Assembly (NCBI RefSeq): GCF_900172215.1
Contig: NZ_FWFP01000005.1
Coordinates: 248,001 to 312,000, forward strand
Direction of reading: 5' to 3'
Length of the DNA: 64,000 bases
From: Ruegeria meonggei
Lineage (GTDB): Bacteria > Pseudomonadota > Alphaproteobacteria > Rhodobacterales > Rhodobacteraceae
Made by a program: the position numbers and the translations under genes. How positions within the stretch are numbered: the stretch's first letter is position 1; the number at the start of each line of letters is the position of its first letter. Below are positions 8,288 to 17,830 of the stretch, one piece after another. The notes below the pieces were generated by a model. It did not search any database and was not told the origin of the DNA. It worked only from the letters and a program-made list of their open reading frames with translations.

Positions 8288-9298
8288 ATGAAAAAGCTTC
8301 TTTTCGCATCGACCGCGTTGATCGCAACCGCAAGCGTTGCAGCCGCGGAAGTTAAGTTCAGCGGTTACGGCCGTTTTGGTATCGGGTATCAGGAAGACCG
8401 GACCAACGTGACGCAGACCACGACAACTGCAAGTGGCGCAACAAACCAGTTCTCTGCTGATTCCGACAACACCATCCTGGTTTCACGCTTCCGCCTGAAC
8501 ATCGATGCCAATGTCGAAACCGACGGTGGGGTTGAGTTTCAGGGCCGTGTTCGCCTGCAGGCTGACGAAGATTCGGACACCGGTGAGCAGAACGAAGCCG
8601 GTCTGAACGGCGCGCGTTTCTCGGTCATTTACGGTGGTCTGCGTGTTGACGCGGGCAACGTTTCGGGTTCGTTCGACAACCTGGATGACTACTTCGGTAC
8701 GGAACCGGGCCTGGAAGAATTCCTGGGCCAGTACTCGGGTATCAACTATTCGTTCCTGGAATACAGCTCGACCGGTTCGGGTGCGAACGCCGTGTTCTTC
8801 CGTTACACCGTTGGTGATTTTGCGTTTTCGGCGTCCTATGATCAGGACACACGTTTCCTGGGCGGCGGCCTGACAGATGATCGTGACCGTTGGGACGTAA
8901 GCGCAACCTACGCGTTCAACAACATCAACGTGTCGCTGGCCTATGGTGAGACCGACGAAGGCGCCGGTGTCGACAAGGAAAGCCTGACGGTTCTGACCAT
9001 CGGCGCCGAGCTGGGCGATTTCTATGGTACAGTTCTGGTCGCCGACGATGACGTTGTAAACAGCAACGAAGATGGCACTGCTTATGGTTTCTCCGTCGCT
9101 TACGATCTGGGTGCCGCGACCACGCTGCAGCTGGTTTACGGTGACGGTTCTGCAGACAACGACACCCGCAACATCGGTGTTGGCGCTATCTATGACCTGG
9201 GCGGCGGTGCAACCCTGCGCGGTGCTGTCGGTGAAATCAAAGATGGCGACGATGACGGTAAAATCCGCGCCGACTTTGGTGCCCAGTTCAACTTCTAA
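8288..9298 (+). CDS. General porin, Rhodobacter type
   Basis: 336 residues. Signal peptide MKKLLFASTALIATASVAAA, then a mature start EVKFSGYGRFGIGY typical of alphaproteobacterial trimeric 16-strand porins. Alternating aromatic/polar strands fill the length and acidic loops are frequent, as expected for a marine porin. The last residue is Phe (FGAQFNF), the BAM insertion signal. A long leader upstream and a strong terminator directly after the stop (9322-9353) fit a highly expressed single-gene transcript. It would provide passive diffusion of small hydrophilic solutes across the outer membrane. Confidence 0.92.
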   Translation: MKKLLFASTALIATASVAAAEVKFSGYGRFGIGYQEDRTNVTQTTTTASGATNQFSADSDNTILVSRFRLNIDANVETDGGVEFQGRVRLQADEDSDTGEQNEAGLNGARFSVIYGGLRVDAGNVSGSFDNLDDYFGTEPGLEEFLGQYSGINYSFLEYSSTGSGANAVFFRYTVGDFAFSASYDQDTRFLGGGLTDDRDRWDVSATYAFNNINVSLAYGETDEGAGVDKESLTVLTIGAELGDFYGTVLVADDDVVNSNEDGTAYGFSVAYDLGAATTLQLVYGDGSADNDTRNIGVGAIYDLGGGATLRGAVGEIKDGDDDGKIRADFGAQFNF

Positions 9299-9321
9299 GC
9301 TGATCTGAACCATCGAAATAT

Positions 9322-9353
9322 AAGGGCGGTTCTTTGGAATCGCCCTTTTTTTG
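9322..9353 (+). terminator. Rho-independent terminator of the porin gene
   Basis: AAGGGCGGTTC (9322-9332), loop TTTG, GAATCGCCCTT (9337-9347): an 11-bp stem with one G-T wobble, followed by a run of T to 9352. It stops 24 bases after the porin stop codon. The following genes converge, so it may also terminate them from the other side. Confidence 0.9.
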
Positions 9354-9358
9354 TTTGC

Positions 9359-9901
9359 CTAGTTCTTTTCGAAGAACAGGATCACCTCGCCCAACCGAAC
9401 CCCATAGCGCGAGACATAGGCACGGTTCAGCAGGCGATCCTCGCTGAGCAGCCACATCCAGTCATCGAAATCGACCCGCATCGTGCCATCCTTGACCGGC
9501 AGATCAATCTTGTAGGTCCAGTTGAACGTATCACCACGCTCAATCCCGCTGGCCGTCCCCAGTACACCGGGTGCAGTTCCGGTCCAGGTGTCTTCGCCGG
9601 TTTTTTTCAGGGTCCAGATGCGCTGTTCGGTGGCACCGTCGTCATAGACGAAATCCTCGACCAGGGTCAGGATCTTGCCGTCCCATGTGCCCTCGATATC
9701 AACCGTAAAGCGACGCGGCACGTTGCCCAGCACGTCCTGAAACTGACCGTAGGCTACGGTTTTGCCCGCAAAGAACTCTTCCAGATTCAGTTGCCGGTCG
9801 GACAGAAAGGTCTTGGGCACGCGGGGTTTGGCCGAGCAGGCGGTCAGGGCAGCAAGCCCAACAATGGCAAGGGTCGGGATCAGAAAACGGCGGGTGATCA
9901 T
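9359..9901 (-). CDS. DUF3833 lipoprotein
   Basis: 180 residues. Lipoprotein signal with lipobox LTAC (about 19-22). The DUF3833 fold follows (LEEFFAGKTVAYGQFQD, FVYDDGATEQRIW, DDWMWLLSEDRLLNRAYVSRYGVRLGEVILFF). The calycin-like beta barrel inferred for this family could bind a lipid, but the function is unknown. ATG overlaps the stop of an upstream second DUF3833 gene by 4 bases. It is the last gene of the stress cluster operon that begins with the flavin oxidase at 13565. Confidence 0.85.
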   Translation of the reverse strand: MITRRFLIPTLAIVGLAALTACSAKPRVPKTFLSDRQLNLEEFFAGKTVAYGQFQDVLGNVPRRFTVDIEGTWDGKILTLVEDFVYDDGATEQRIWTLKKTGEDTWTGTAPGVLGTASGIERGDTFNWTYKIDLPVKDGTMRVDFDDWMWLLSEDRLLNRAYVSRYGVRLGEVILFFEKN

Positions 9902-10515
9902 TGTAGCGTCCGTGCCTCTACCGCGGAGTCATAGCCGTTCGTCCCATTCAGATGCGCCGCCTTGGTTATTGGGGCGGGGCGCATGGTGGCGATCAACTCA
10001 GCGACCTTGATGCCGAACTTGCGCATCTCGGATCGGTTCATGATCACGCCGTTTTCCGTCAGATACATCCAGTCAGTGACGTCCAGCGTGTGCCCGCCAG
10101 CATCTTCGGGCAGGATGATCCGGTAGGTCAGTTTGACAGTCGATCCCGATATCGTGCCATGCCCTTCCCCCACGATGTCGTCCGCCGTGGCGATGAACGT
10201 GTTCCCCGTGCCCAGCTTCAGATACCATTTTCGGGTCATTGTCTTGCCGTTGGAATAAGTGAAAAATTCGGAAAGGGTGCCGGTATTGCCGTCCCAATTT
10301 CCCACCATGCGGGCGACAAAGCTGTTCGACATCTTGCCGTTGGGGCCATAAATCAGACCCTCGGACAGGATCTCTCCGTTCAGGTTTTCCTTCATCTGAA
10401 AGGTCGGCCCGGTTCCGGTGTAATCCGCAGGCGATTGCGACCGAAAGCTTAAAAACCTGCCCTTGGCGGCCAGCAGGGCGAGGATAGCGAATAGCAATAC
10501 TACGATGAGTTTCAT
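9898..10515 (-). CDS. DUF3833 protein, second copy
   Basis: 205 residues. An N-terminal hydrophobic segment (LIVVLLFAILALLAA) acts as signal or anchor but has no lipobox Cys. The DUF3833 core matches the neighbour (MVGNWDGNTGTLSEFFTYSNG, VTDWMYLTENGVIMNRSEMRKFGIKVAELIATM). The two copies differ greatly, so the duplication is old. ATGA overlaps join it to the transporter before and the lipoprotein after. Perhaps one is soluble or inner-membrane bound and the other outer-membrane bound, handing over the same lipid (inference). Confidence 0.8.
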   Translation of the reverse strand: MKLIVVLLFAILALLAAKGRFLSFRSQSPADYTGTGPTFQMKENLNGEILSEGLIYGPNGKMSNSFVARMVGNWDGNTGTLSEFFTYSNGKTMTRKWYLKLGTGNTFIATADDIVGEGHGTISGSTVKLTYRIILPEDAGGHTLDVTDWMYLTENGVIMNRSEMRKFGIKVAELIATMRPAPITKAAHLNGTNGYDSAVEARTLQ

Positions 10516-11738
10516 TTGGCTGAGACCTCAGTGGGCAGCGCCAGAACCATTCCAAACGCGCCGAGTTTCAGGATGCAGGGCAGCACGGCATAGGCGAGGT
10601 TGAGCGTATTCAACGCCTCGGTCGAGTTTGCTTGTCCCGGGTTGAACCCGCTGCGCTCCAGCAGGGGCAAAGTGATAAAGGCAGCAAGCGCCAGGCCCAG
10701 CTTGCCCGCAAATGACCAGATGCCAAACGCAGCGGACGCGTTCAGCCCGGCGCGCGTCAGCACGACCGAGAACATAGCAGGGAGCACCACCATATCCGCG
10801 CCCAGTGCCGCACCAGATGCCAGGCAGATCAGGGCGAACCCGGTCAGGTTCCCAGTTGACAACATGGCAGCCCCGACAAAGCCCGCGATGGACAGGGGCA
10901 TGGCAATCATAAGGGTCTGTTTAGGGCCAATTCGGTTGCTGAGCCTGGCCCATAACGGCACGCTGGCCCCTGCGCTTAGGAAGAACAGGATCAGTAGCGG
11001 CCCGGCCTTGCCGGGCAATTGCAGCCGATCTTCGACAAAGAACAAAAACAAGGTCGAGGTGATCGCCACGGGCAAGCTGTTGACCAGCGCCAGCGCCAAC
11101 AGGCGAAGTGCACCAGCCTGACCCAGACTGGCAAAAGACAGCGGCTCTCCTGTTGTTGGGGCGCGTCGCCAGATCGGCAGGGTTACGGCCAGCGTGATAA
11201 GGGCGATTACGCCCAGAAACAGCCCAAAAGCCGGATATCCCTGGGCTCTGGCACCAAACGCCACAAACAGGGCCGGTGCGCTGGCCGCTAACACCACGCC
11301 GGTCAATTGCCCACCTTCACGATATGCGGCCAGCGTCATCAACTCTTTCGGATCAGGGCGTTTGGCCAGCGTTGCGCTGCGGCCATACAGTAGGATGGTG
11401 CCAAGACTGTAGGCCGAAAACAGAAGCACAAGAATAGACACTAATGCAGCTATTTTCGCCCCTTGTGGTAGACCAAACAGCAATGGGAATCCAATCGCCA
11501 GCCCGATCGCGGCGGCAGCGGCAAACAGGGTTTGCGCACCCGGCCAGTGGTCGATGGCCCAACCGATCAGCGGATCCTGCACCAAATCCACCAGCCGGAT
11601 CATCAGCAGGACGGTGCCGATCACACCCAGTCCGATACCCAGATTTACGGCTGCAAACCGCGGCAGATGGATGTAGAGCGGGATACCCGCCGCAGCCAAC
11701 ATCAACGCATAAAGGCTGACCCGCGGATACAACATCAC
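10512..11738 (-). CDS. MFS transporter, GPH (MelB-like) type
   Basis: 408 residues with about 11-12 hydrophobic helices over the whole length. The N-terminal third has the GPH/MelB layout (GTVLLMIRLVDLVQDPLIGWAIDH, with the conserved Asp pair in DLVQDP). In Rhodobacter sphaeroides a GPH-type transporter belongs to the gene set next to rpoE-chrR that responds to singlet oxygen (family knowledge), and here it sits in the same kind of cluster. Substrate unknown; lipid or sugar-cation transport are both possible. Coupled by ATGA to the chalcone-isomerase-like gene. Confidence 0.85.
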   Translation of the reverse strand: MMLYPRVSLYALMLAAAGIPLYIHLPRFAAVNLGIGLGVIGTVLLMIRLVDLVQDPLIGWAIDHWPGAQTLFAAAAAIGLAIGFPLLFGLPQGAKIAALVSILVLLFSAYSLGTILLYGRSATLAKRPDPKELMTLAAYREGGQLTGVVLAASAPALFVAFGARAQGYPAFGLFLGVIALITLAVTLPIWRRAPTTGEPLSFASLGQAGALRLLALALVNSLPVAITSTLFLFFVEDRLQLPGKAGPLLILFFLSAGASVPLWARLSNRIGPKQTLMIAMPLSIAGFVGAAMLSTGNLTGFALICLASGAALGADMVVLPAMFSVVLTRAGLNASAAFGIWSFAGKLGLALAAFITLPLLERSGFNPGQANSTEALNTLNLAYAVLPCILKLGAFGMVLALPTEVSAK

Positions 11739-12280
11739 TGACCCTTCAGCTGCTGCGTGAAGCTGGCGGATCTTGTGTCACTTCCCAGAAAAATGGACAT
11801 GAAGGCGCGTTTTGCATCGGGGTAAGTTAAGGTGCAGGTCCTTTGACCGTTGCGCCAGAATCCAACCTTGTTTGGTCCTTCAGAGATCGCAATATAACTG
11901 TCTCCTTTGGCGACGGCCTGAAAACACTGCTCTAGCTGGCTTTGCGTTGGCGCCGGGTTGCCCTGCCGGGCTATCTCTTGCAGCGTCGAGTTAACAAGGA
12001 CCTTTTGTTTCAGGGTTTTGCGATAGGTCAGTTGCAGACCAAAATCCTCATCCCATCTAAGTGCTGCCCCTTTGGGCGTGAACAGCTTGGCGTCATAGAT
12101 CGGCACGCCCAGAAAGCGAAAGGTCGCGCTTCCCCTGAGCTGCGCATCCGTCACCATTTGCGTAATGGGTGAGGCTGCTGACCCGCCCGGGGTCAGCATC
12201 ACAAAGCAGACCAGAGCCGCTGCGCAGGTGTCAGAAATCCGCCGAGGCAGGGACGGCCGGATCTTTTGCAAGAATGCCAT
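11735..12280 (-). CDS. Exported chalcone-isomerase-like protein
   Basis: 181 residues from ATG 12280, chosen because GGAG precedes it and a signal peptide then follows (RRISDTCAAALVCFVMLTPGGSA). The mature domain (LRGSATFRFLGVPIYDAKLFT, FGLQLTYRKTLKQKVLV, then TCTLTYPDAKRAFMSIFLG) is the bacterial chalcone-isomerase-like family. That family shares the fold of the plant enzyme and of fatty-acid-binding relatives but usually lacks the catalytic residues, so lipid binding is more likely than flavonoid chemistry. The start lies 50 bases inside the upstream flavin oxidase gene; the end overlaps the MFS start. Confidence 0.8.
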   Translation of the reverse strand: MAFLQKIRPSLPRRISDTCAAALVCFVMLTPGGSAASPITQMVTDAQLRGSATFRFLGVPIYDAKLFTPKGAALRWDEDFGLQLTYRKTLKQKVLVNSTLQEIARQGNPAPTQSQLEQCFQAVAKGDSYIAISEGPNKVGFWRNGQRTCTLTYPDAKRAFMSIFLGSDTRSASFTQQLKGQ

Positions 12281-13565
12281 TGTCAGCTCCGATGGTTTGC
12301 GGGGTGCCGTTGATAAGCCCGACAACATGCATCGCGCTGGCAATGCCGTCTTCGTGAAAGCCGTGCCGGTTATACGCACCGGCAAACCACGTTCGATTCT
12401 GTCCCTGCATCTCGCGGATTTGTCCCTGTGCTTTCAGAGCGGCTTTGTCGAACACGGGATGGGCAAATTCGACCTGATCATAGATTTTCTCCGCAGGAAT
12501 TTCGGACGCCGCGTTCAGCGACACAAACAGCGGGTCGCTGTCTGGGATGTTCTGCAGCCGGTTCATCCAGTAAGTGACGCTGACATTCCCCCCCTGCGAG
12601 CGATAGGTCCAGCTGGACCAGCAGGCCCGGCGTTGGGGCATTTGGCCGGGATCACAATGCAGAACGGCGCTGTTCGGCTGATATCGGATCGCACCCAAGG
12701 CAGCCTGTTCGACTGGGGTGGCGGCCTGACCCAGAAGGGCGAGGGATTGATCGGAATGGGTGGCCAGAATGACCTCGTCATACAGATCGGACTGCCCGTG
12801 GCTGTGGATGGTCACGCCGGTATCGTCCCGGTGAATGTGTTCGACCGGGCTGGCCAGTCGGATTTCTGAACCACGCGCGCGCAAGGCGGCGTCGATGCGG
12901 CGGACATACTCGATACTGCCGCCTTTAACCGTGTACCACTGATGCTGCTTGGCGCGGCCGCTGGCCAACAGCGCGTGATTGCGGAAAAACTGCACCAGCG
13001 AACGGGCCGGAAACTGGTCGACAAACTCAACCGGCGTAGACCAGATCGCACCGCACATCGGCATCAGGTAATTGTCGCGGAACCAATGACCAAGACGCAG
13101 TTGGTCGACCAGCTCTCCGATTGTGGTGTCGTCATCCTGGGCGGCTGTGGGGGCCTCTCTGCCGAACCGCAGGATGTCGGCGATCATCTTGTAATAGGCT
13201 GGCCGCGCGAGGTTGCGTTTCTGTGCCGTCAGGGTGCGCAGGTTGTTGAGCCCGTATTCGATACGGCCATCGTCGATGGTTGCGCCAAAGCTCATCTCGC
13301 TTTTGTCGACGGGTACGTTCAGCTCGTCGAACAGAGCGGTTAAATAGGGGTAGGTGGCATAGTTGAAGACGATGAATCCGGTATCTACCGGTTGGTCCCC
13401 GTTCTTGCCGGCCATGACCGTGCGCGCGTGACCGCCCAGCCGGGGTTCGGCCTCGTACACGGTGACATCGTGGTCTTCTGAAAGATAGTAAGCGGCTGAA
13501 AGACCTGAAATGCCTGCACCAACTACTGCGATTTTCTTGCGTACGCCCCGGGCTTCGTCGAACAT
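12231..13565 (-). CDS. NAD(P)/FAD-dependent oxidoreductase (amine-oxidase fold)
   Basis: 444 residues. FAD-binding Rossmann motif at the start (VVGAGISGLSAAYYLS, about 14-29), second FAD element EAEPRLGGHARTV, and the amine oxidase/carotenoid-desaturase fold throughout. The motif DTGFIVFNYATYPYLTALF is typical of the branch linked to cyclopropane- and furan-fatty-acid genes. In Rhodobacter a relative lies in the RpoE-ChrR regulon. AAGGGG precedes ATG 13565. The gene leads a five-gene operon, and a TGATCC-N18-TATCTT promoter (13595-13624) sits just upstream. Substrate likely an unsaturated acyl chain (inference); no methyltransferase or rpoE-chrR lies in this window. Confidence 0.87.
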   Translation of the reverse strand: MFDEARGVRKKIAVVGAGISGLSAAYYLSEDHDVTVYEAEPRLGGHARTVMAGKNGDQPVDTGFIVFNYATYPYLTALFDELNVPVDKSEMSFGATIDDGRIEYGLNNLRTLTAQKRNLARPAYYKMIADILRFGREAPTAAQDDDTTIGELVDQLRLGHWFRDNYLMPMCGAIWSTPVEFVDQFPARSLVQFFRNHALLASGRAKQHQWYTVKGGSIEYVRRIDAALRARGSEIRLASPVEHIHRDDTGVTIHSHGQSDLYDEVILATHSDQSLALLGQAATPVEQAALGAIRYQPNSAVLHCDPGQMPQRRACWSSWTYRSQGGNVSVTYWMNRLQNIPDSDPLFVSLNAASEIPAEKIYDQVEFAHPVFDKAALKAQGQIREMQGQNRTWFAGAYNRHGFHEDGIASAMHVVGLINGTPQTIGADNGILAKDPAVPASADF

Positions 13566-13594
13566 GCCATCCCCTTTGTGCGACCCTTTACAAT

Positions 13595-13624
13595 AAGATA
13601 CGCAGAATGGTCGGGGGTGGATCA
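13595..13624 (-). promoter_or_regulatory. RpoE (ECF sigma)-like promoter for flavin oxidase operon
   Basis: On the minus strand, TGATCC (13624-13619), an 18-base spacer and TATCTT (13600-13595). The TGATC-type -35 is the hallmark of the ChrR-controlled RpoE of Rhodobacter (established knowledge). A start about 7 bases further would give a leader of about 23 bases before ATG 13565. The same architecture occurs on the other strand for the divergent SDR. Confidence 0.65.
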
Positions 13625-13699
13625 ATAAGGTTAGAAGTTTTTTGGTGATGCACTATGGTGTGGCGTCTGGTGACATCTTTTGGGGTCAGCTATTGCGTG

Positions 13700-13729
13700 T
13701 GATCCATCGCAGGGGTGACGCCGTATTCA
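13700..13729 (+). promoter_or_regulatory. RpoE (ECF sigma)-like promoter for divergent SDR
   Basis: TGATCC (13700-13705), an 18-base spacer and TATTCA (13724-13729). Same -35 and same spacer length as the promoter facing the other way at 13595-13624. Transcription would begin near 13736, about 22 bases before the SDR start. Confidence 0.62.
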
Positions 13730-13757
13730 TAGGGAACACGAATAGAACGGCCCTCGC

Positions 13758-14483
13758 ATGAGCAGCTTTAACGGAAAAATCTATTGGATTATTGGCGCCA
13801 GCGAAGGTCTGGGCCGGGCCCTGGCCGAGGCTCTTGGCCGTCAGGGTGCACATCTGGTCCTGTCAGCCCGCAATGCCGAGCGCTTGCAGGCGATCTGCGC
13901 CTCCCTGCCCAAAGCGCGGGCGATTCCAATGGATGTGACCGATCCGGATTCAGTGCGCCGCGCGGTGGCCGAGGCCGGAGAGGTTGATGGGCTGGTGTAT
14001 AACGCAGGTGCCTATGATCCCATGCGCAGCGGTGATTGGGATACCGAGGCGGCATTGGCGATGACGGATGTGAACTATCTGGGGGCGTTGCGTGTTCTGG
14101 GTGAAACCGTGCCCGGCTTTGTGCAGGCGAAGCGCGGAGAGATCACACTTATAGGCTCGCTCGCGGGGTATCACGGCTTGCCGGCTGCGATTGGTTATGG
14201 GGCCAGCAAGGCGGCGCTGATTTCGCTGGCCGAGACGATGCGCCATGATCTGGCGGGCACGGGTGTGACGGTTCGGATCGTTAATCCCGGCTTTATCAAG
14301 ACCCGGTTGACCGAAAAGAACGCGTTCAAGATGCCGATGCTGATGACGCCCGAGGATGCGGCGGATCGGGTGATCAGGGCGATGGGTCGTCGTCGATTCC
14401 GCACCGATTTCCCTGCACCGTTTTCCTGGCTGGTCCGGTTGATTGATTATCTGCCGGATTTTTTGGTCTATCGTGGAAAATAG
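13758..14483 (+). CDS. Short-chain dehydrogenase/reductase of the stress cluster
   Basis: 241 residues, classical SDR. Nucleotide motif GASEGLGRALAEAL (about 13-26), the NAG motif in VYNAGAY (about 81-87), catalytic Ser in GSLAGY and the YGASK motif (Tyr-x-x-x-Lys, about 154-158). VNPGFIKTRLT follows, as expected. NADPH use is suggested by the basic residues after the second strand (SARNAER). It lies divergently from the flavin oxidase operon with a matching promoter, so it probably acts in the same oxidative-lipid pathway. No clear Shine-Dalgarno before ATG 13758. Confidence 0.87.
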   Translation: MSSFNGKIYWIIGASEGLGRALAEALGRQGAHLVLSARNAERLQAICASLPKARAIPMDVTDPDSVRRAVAEAGEVDGLVYNAGAYDPMRSGDWDTEAALAMTDVNYLGALRVLGETVPGFVQAKRGEITLIGSLAGYHGLPAAIGYGASKAALISLAETMRHDLAGTGVTVRIVNPGFIKTRLTEKNAFKMPMLMTPEDAADRVIRAMGRRRFRTDFPAPFSWLVRLIDYLPDFLVYRGK

Positions 14484-14486
14484 ACC

Positions 14487-16139
14487 CTAACCAAATTGTC
14501 CCTGACAAAACCATCCCGCCGACATGGTGCCGCCATGGCCGTAAAACAGCCATAACCGTTCACCCTGTTGCGTCACCACCACCCAGTAATCGCGCACCCC
14601 ACTGCGCCAGTTGGGGTCATCCAGCCACCATTCCGGCGCGATCCGTTCCGGGCCGGTGGCCTGGGACAGCTGCCAGTCGCGCCCGCGCCAGCGGAACGCA
14701 ATTGGTACATCCGGGGTTTCCGGGGCCATCACCGGCTCGGGCTGCCACATCTGCAGGGGCCGTGGGCGCGATGGGGCAGGCCAGTCGCGCGCGGGCTCTG
14801 ACCATGCTGCTGCCAGCGTCTGGGCGGTTTTCTCAGGGATGTGTGAGGCCGCAGGATGCCGTCTTGTGATCACCTCAAGCCCGACCCGCGCGCCCAGTTT
14901 GCCAATCAGATCATCGACGGCCGTATTGCCCTCCAACCGGTCACGGACGGCGCGGCGGGCCTCGGCGTGGCCAGCCATCGTACGGGCGTGGATCGGCTCG
15001 GTCTGGACCGCCACAAGCCGCAGCATGTCGATACCATAGCCCGCGTCAATCTTGTCGATTTTCATCTCTAACAAGGGGCGAATACGGTGTTTGTCATAAG
15101 CCGGGCGGGCCAGGCCGACCTCAATAACTTCAGCCGCCTGGTCGGCGCGATGTGCCTCAAGCCGCAGGGTGCGCACCCCGCGGGCTTTTTCTTCCAGCTT
15201 GGTGCAAAGCGTGGGCAGCATCCGGTCGATCGCGGCCATCACGTCCTCGACCAACCCGATCGGATTGGGCAGGGTCATCCGCACCGCAAAGTGATGTGGT
15301 GCGCGCGCGGGTGAGACCGGTTCGGGCGCGCTGCCCATCGCCTGATCCAGCCGCAGCACCAGCCCCCGTCCAAACCGTCGCGCAAGGGACGCACGCGGCT
15401 GGCCTAGCAGATCGCCGATCCGGCGCAGGCCCAGACGGTTCAGCTGTGCCACCACCTGATCCTCCAGCCGCAGCGCCGCGATGGGCAGGGGGCTGAGCGC
15501 GCCATACGCCTGCCCCGGCGCGGCGACCCGCGCGCCACCCCCCAGGGCCATCACTTGCGGTGCGGCGCCACCTCTGGTCCAGTGCCGCCGCTTGGTGGCG
15601 CGGGCGCGGGTGGCGCGGGCCTCTTGGCTGATGGCGTCGCCATTGCGGTCGGATGTGGCCTCTTGCCCGGCATAGCGCGCCAACGCCCAGGCTGCGCCCA
15701 GCGTGTCGGCAATGCCCATCTGCACACTCAGACCCATATCGGCGCAGTCGATTTCCAAAACGCGCAGCAGCGCCTCTTCGCCGCCGAACAGATGGGCACA
15801 GCCCGACAGGTCGACGATCAGCCCGTCGGGGGCCTCTTCAGCCACCCAGGGGCTGAACTTGCCCGCCCAGCGGCGCAGCGCGGTCAGGAACACGGCCTCG
15901 GCCGGGGCGTTGCGGGGGCGGGTAACAAGCGATGCGCACATGGCATGGGCATCGCGTACCGGCTGGCCGACCCGTAAACCGGCGGCCTGCGCATCCGCAT
16001 TCAGCGAGGTGATAACCTGCATGTTCGACTGTTCGGCCACCACGGCCAAAGGCCCATCCTGCAGGCCGCGCGCGGCGCGAACCAGCCGTTCGGCCCCAAG
16101 ACAGGGAAACCACAAAGAGAGTATTCGGCGTTTGGGCAT
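14487..16139 (-). CDS. imuB: ImuB, catalytically inactive Y-family polymerase
   Basis: 550 residues. ImuB resembles Y-family polymerases but lacks the catalytic acidic residues; here the N-terminus reads LSLWFPCLGAERLV instead of the usual DMDxFF-type motif. VDLSGCAHLFGGEEALL and the later little-finger and C-terminal parts (RWRGRDWQLSQATGPERIAPEWW, ending DYWVVVTQQGERLWLFYGH) are diagnostic. ImuB bridges the beta clamp and DnaE2 in SOS-induced mutagenesis. A GTTC-N7-GTTC LexA box lies 18 bases upstream. ImuA is not in the window and dnaE2 lies 4 kb away on the same strand, so the usual imuA-imuB-dnaE2 cassette is split. Confidence 0.9.
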   Translation of the reverse strand: MPKRRILSLWFPCLGAERLVRAARGLQDGPLAVVAEQSNMQVITSLNADAQAAGLRVGQPVRDAHAMCASLVTRPRNAPAEAVFLTALRRWAGKFSPWVAEEAPDGLIVDLSGCAHLFGGEEALLRVLEIDCADMGLSVQMGIADTLGAAWALARYAGQEATSDRNGDAISQEARATRARATKRRHWTRGGAAPQVMALGGGARVAAPGQAYGALSPLPIAALRLEDQVVAQLNRLGLRRIGDLLGQPRASLARRFGRGLVLRLDQAMGSAPEPVSPARAPHHFAVRMTLPNPIGLVEDVMAAIDRMLPTLCTKLEEKARGVRTLRLEAHRADQAAEVIEVGLARPAYDKHRIRPLLEMKIDKIDAGYGIDMLRLVAVQTEPIHARTMAGHAEARRAVRDRLEGNTAVDDLIGKLGARVGLEVITRRHPAASHIPEKTAQTLAAAWSEPARDWPAPSRPRPLQMWQPEPVMAPETPDVPIAFRWRGRDWQLSQATGPERIAPEWWLDDPNWRSGVRDYWVVVTQQGERLWLFYGHGGTMSAGWFCQGQFG

Positions 16140-16156
16140 CGGGCAGACATCAAAAT

Positions 16157-16171
16157 GTTCTTATTTTGTTC
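16157..16171. promoter_or_regulatory. LexA (SOS) box of imuB
   Basis: GTTCTTATTTTGTTC is an exact match to the alphaproteobacterial LexA site GTTC-N7-GTTC. It lies 18 bases from the imuB start codon at 16139, overlapping the expected promoter. Confidence 0.85.
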
Positions 16172-16201
16172 TTAAATGAGAATCACACCCCGAGTCCACG
16201 C

Positions 16202-16492
16202 TTACCCACAGGTCAGGCGTTGAATGACACCTTCTGAATCCACATAAACATTCAGCCGGTCGATGCGGTAATCCTGCGTGGCGATGCCATCAGGACCCAG
16301 AACCCGCGCCCGTTCCGGCAGTTGCGCCTGAATGCCCGAGACCGGCTGACCAACAGAACCTGCAAACGCATCGCCTTCACAAAAGGCCAGATCGACCGGC
16401 GCGGCCTCGGGCGGCAGGGGGCTGTCATCTGGGGGCGGAGGCGTCTGTGCACAGGCCGCCAGCAGGGCCAGTGCGGGAATAAATCGGTGCAT
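16202..16492 (-). CDS. I78-family peptidase inhibitor lipoprotein
   Basis: 96 residues. Lipobox LAAC at about 11-14 (MHRFIPALALLAACAQ), a Pro-rich linker, then the I78 inhibitor domain: Cys of LAFCEGDAF, GSVGQPVSG, LPERARVLGPDG, DYRIDRLNVYVD and terminal LTCG, with two Cys probably bridged. Members inhibit serine peptidases in the periplasm (family knowledge). AGGA precedes the start. Upstream of imuB on the same strand but separated by the LexA box, so probably its own transcript. Confidence 0.85.
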   Translation of the reverse strand: MHRFIPALALLAACAQTPPPPDDSPLPPEAAPVDLAFCEGDAFAGSVGQPVSGIQAQLPERARVLGPDGIATQDYRIDRLNVYVDSEGVIQRLTCG

Positions 16493-16622
16493 TGGCGTTC
16501 CTCATTCTGACTATGTCGTTTCTGCAATATCAAATGTTTAGCCATCCTGCCATCAAAGTGCAGTTGAAAACACCCTGCAATTAACGCAGGGTCGGGTCAA
16601 AATCGACAGGGAGATGAAAGCC

Positions 16623-17735
<1,113 letters not shown>

Positions 17736-17754
17736 GAAAACCAAAATAATTTCC

Positions 17755-17781
17755 AAGGGCGGGCTTTTGCTCGCCCTTTTT
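17755..17781 (+). terminator. Rho-independent terminator of frmA
   Basis: AAGGGCGGGC (17755-17764), loop TTTT, GCTCGCCCTT (17769-17778): a 10-bp stem with one G-T wobble, followed by T residues. It resembles the porin terminator in sequence and design. Confidence 0.88.
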
Positions 17782-17830
17782 GATTCTTACATTCCTCACC
17801 ATGAATTAAATTTAAGGTTGAGGATTTCAG

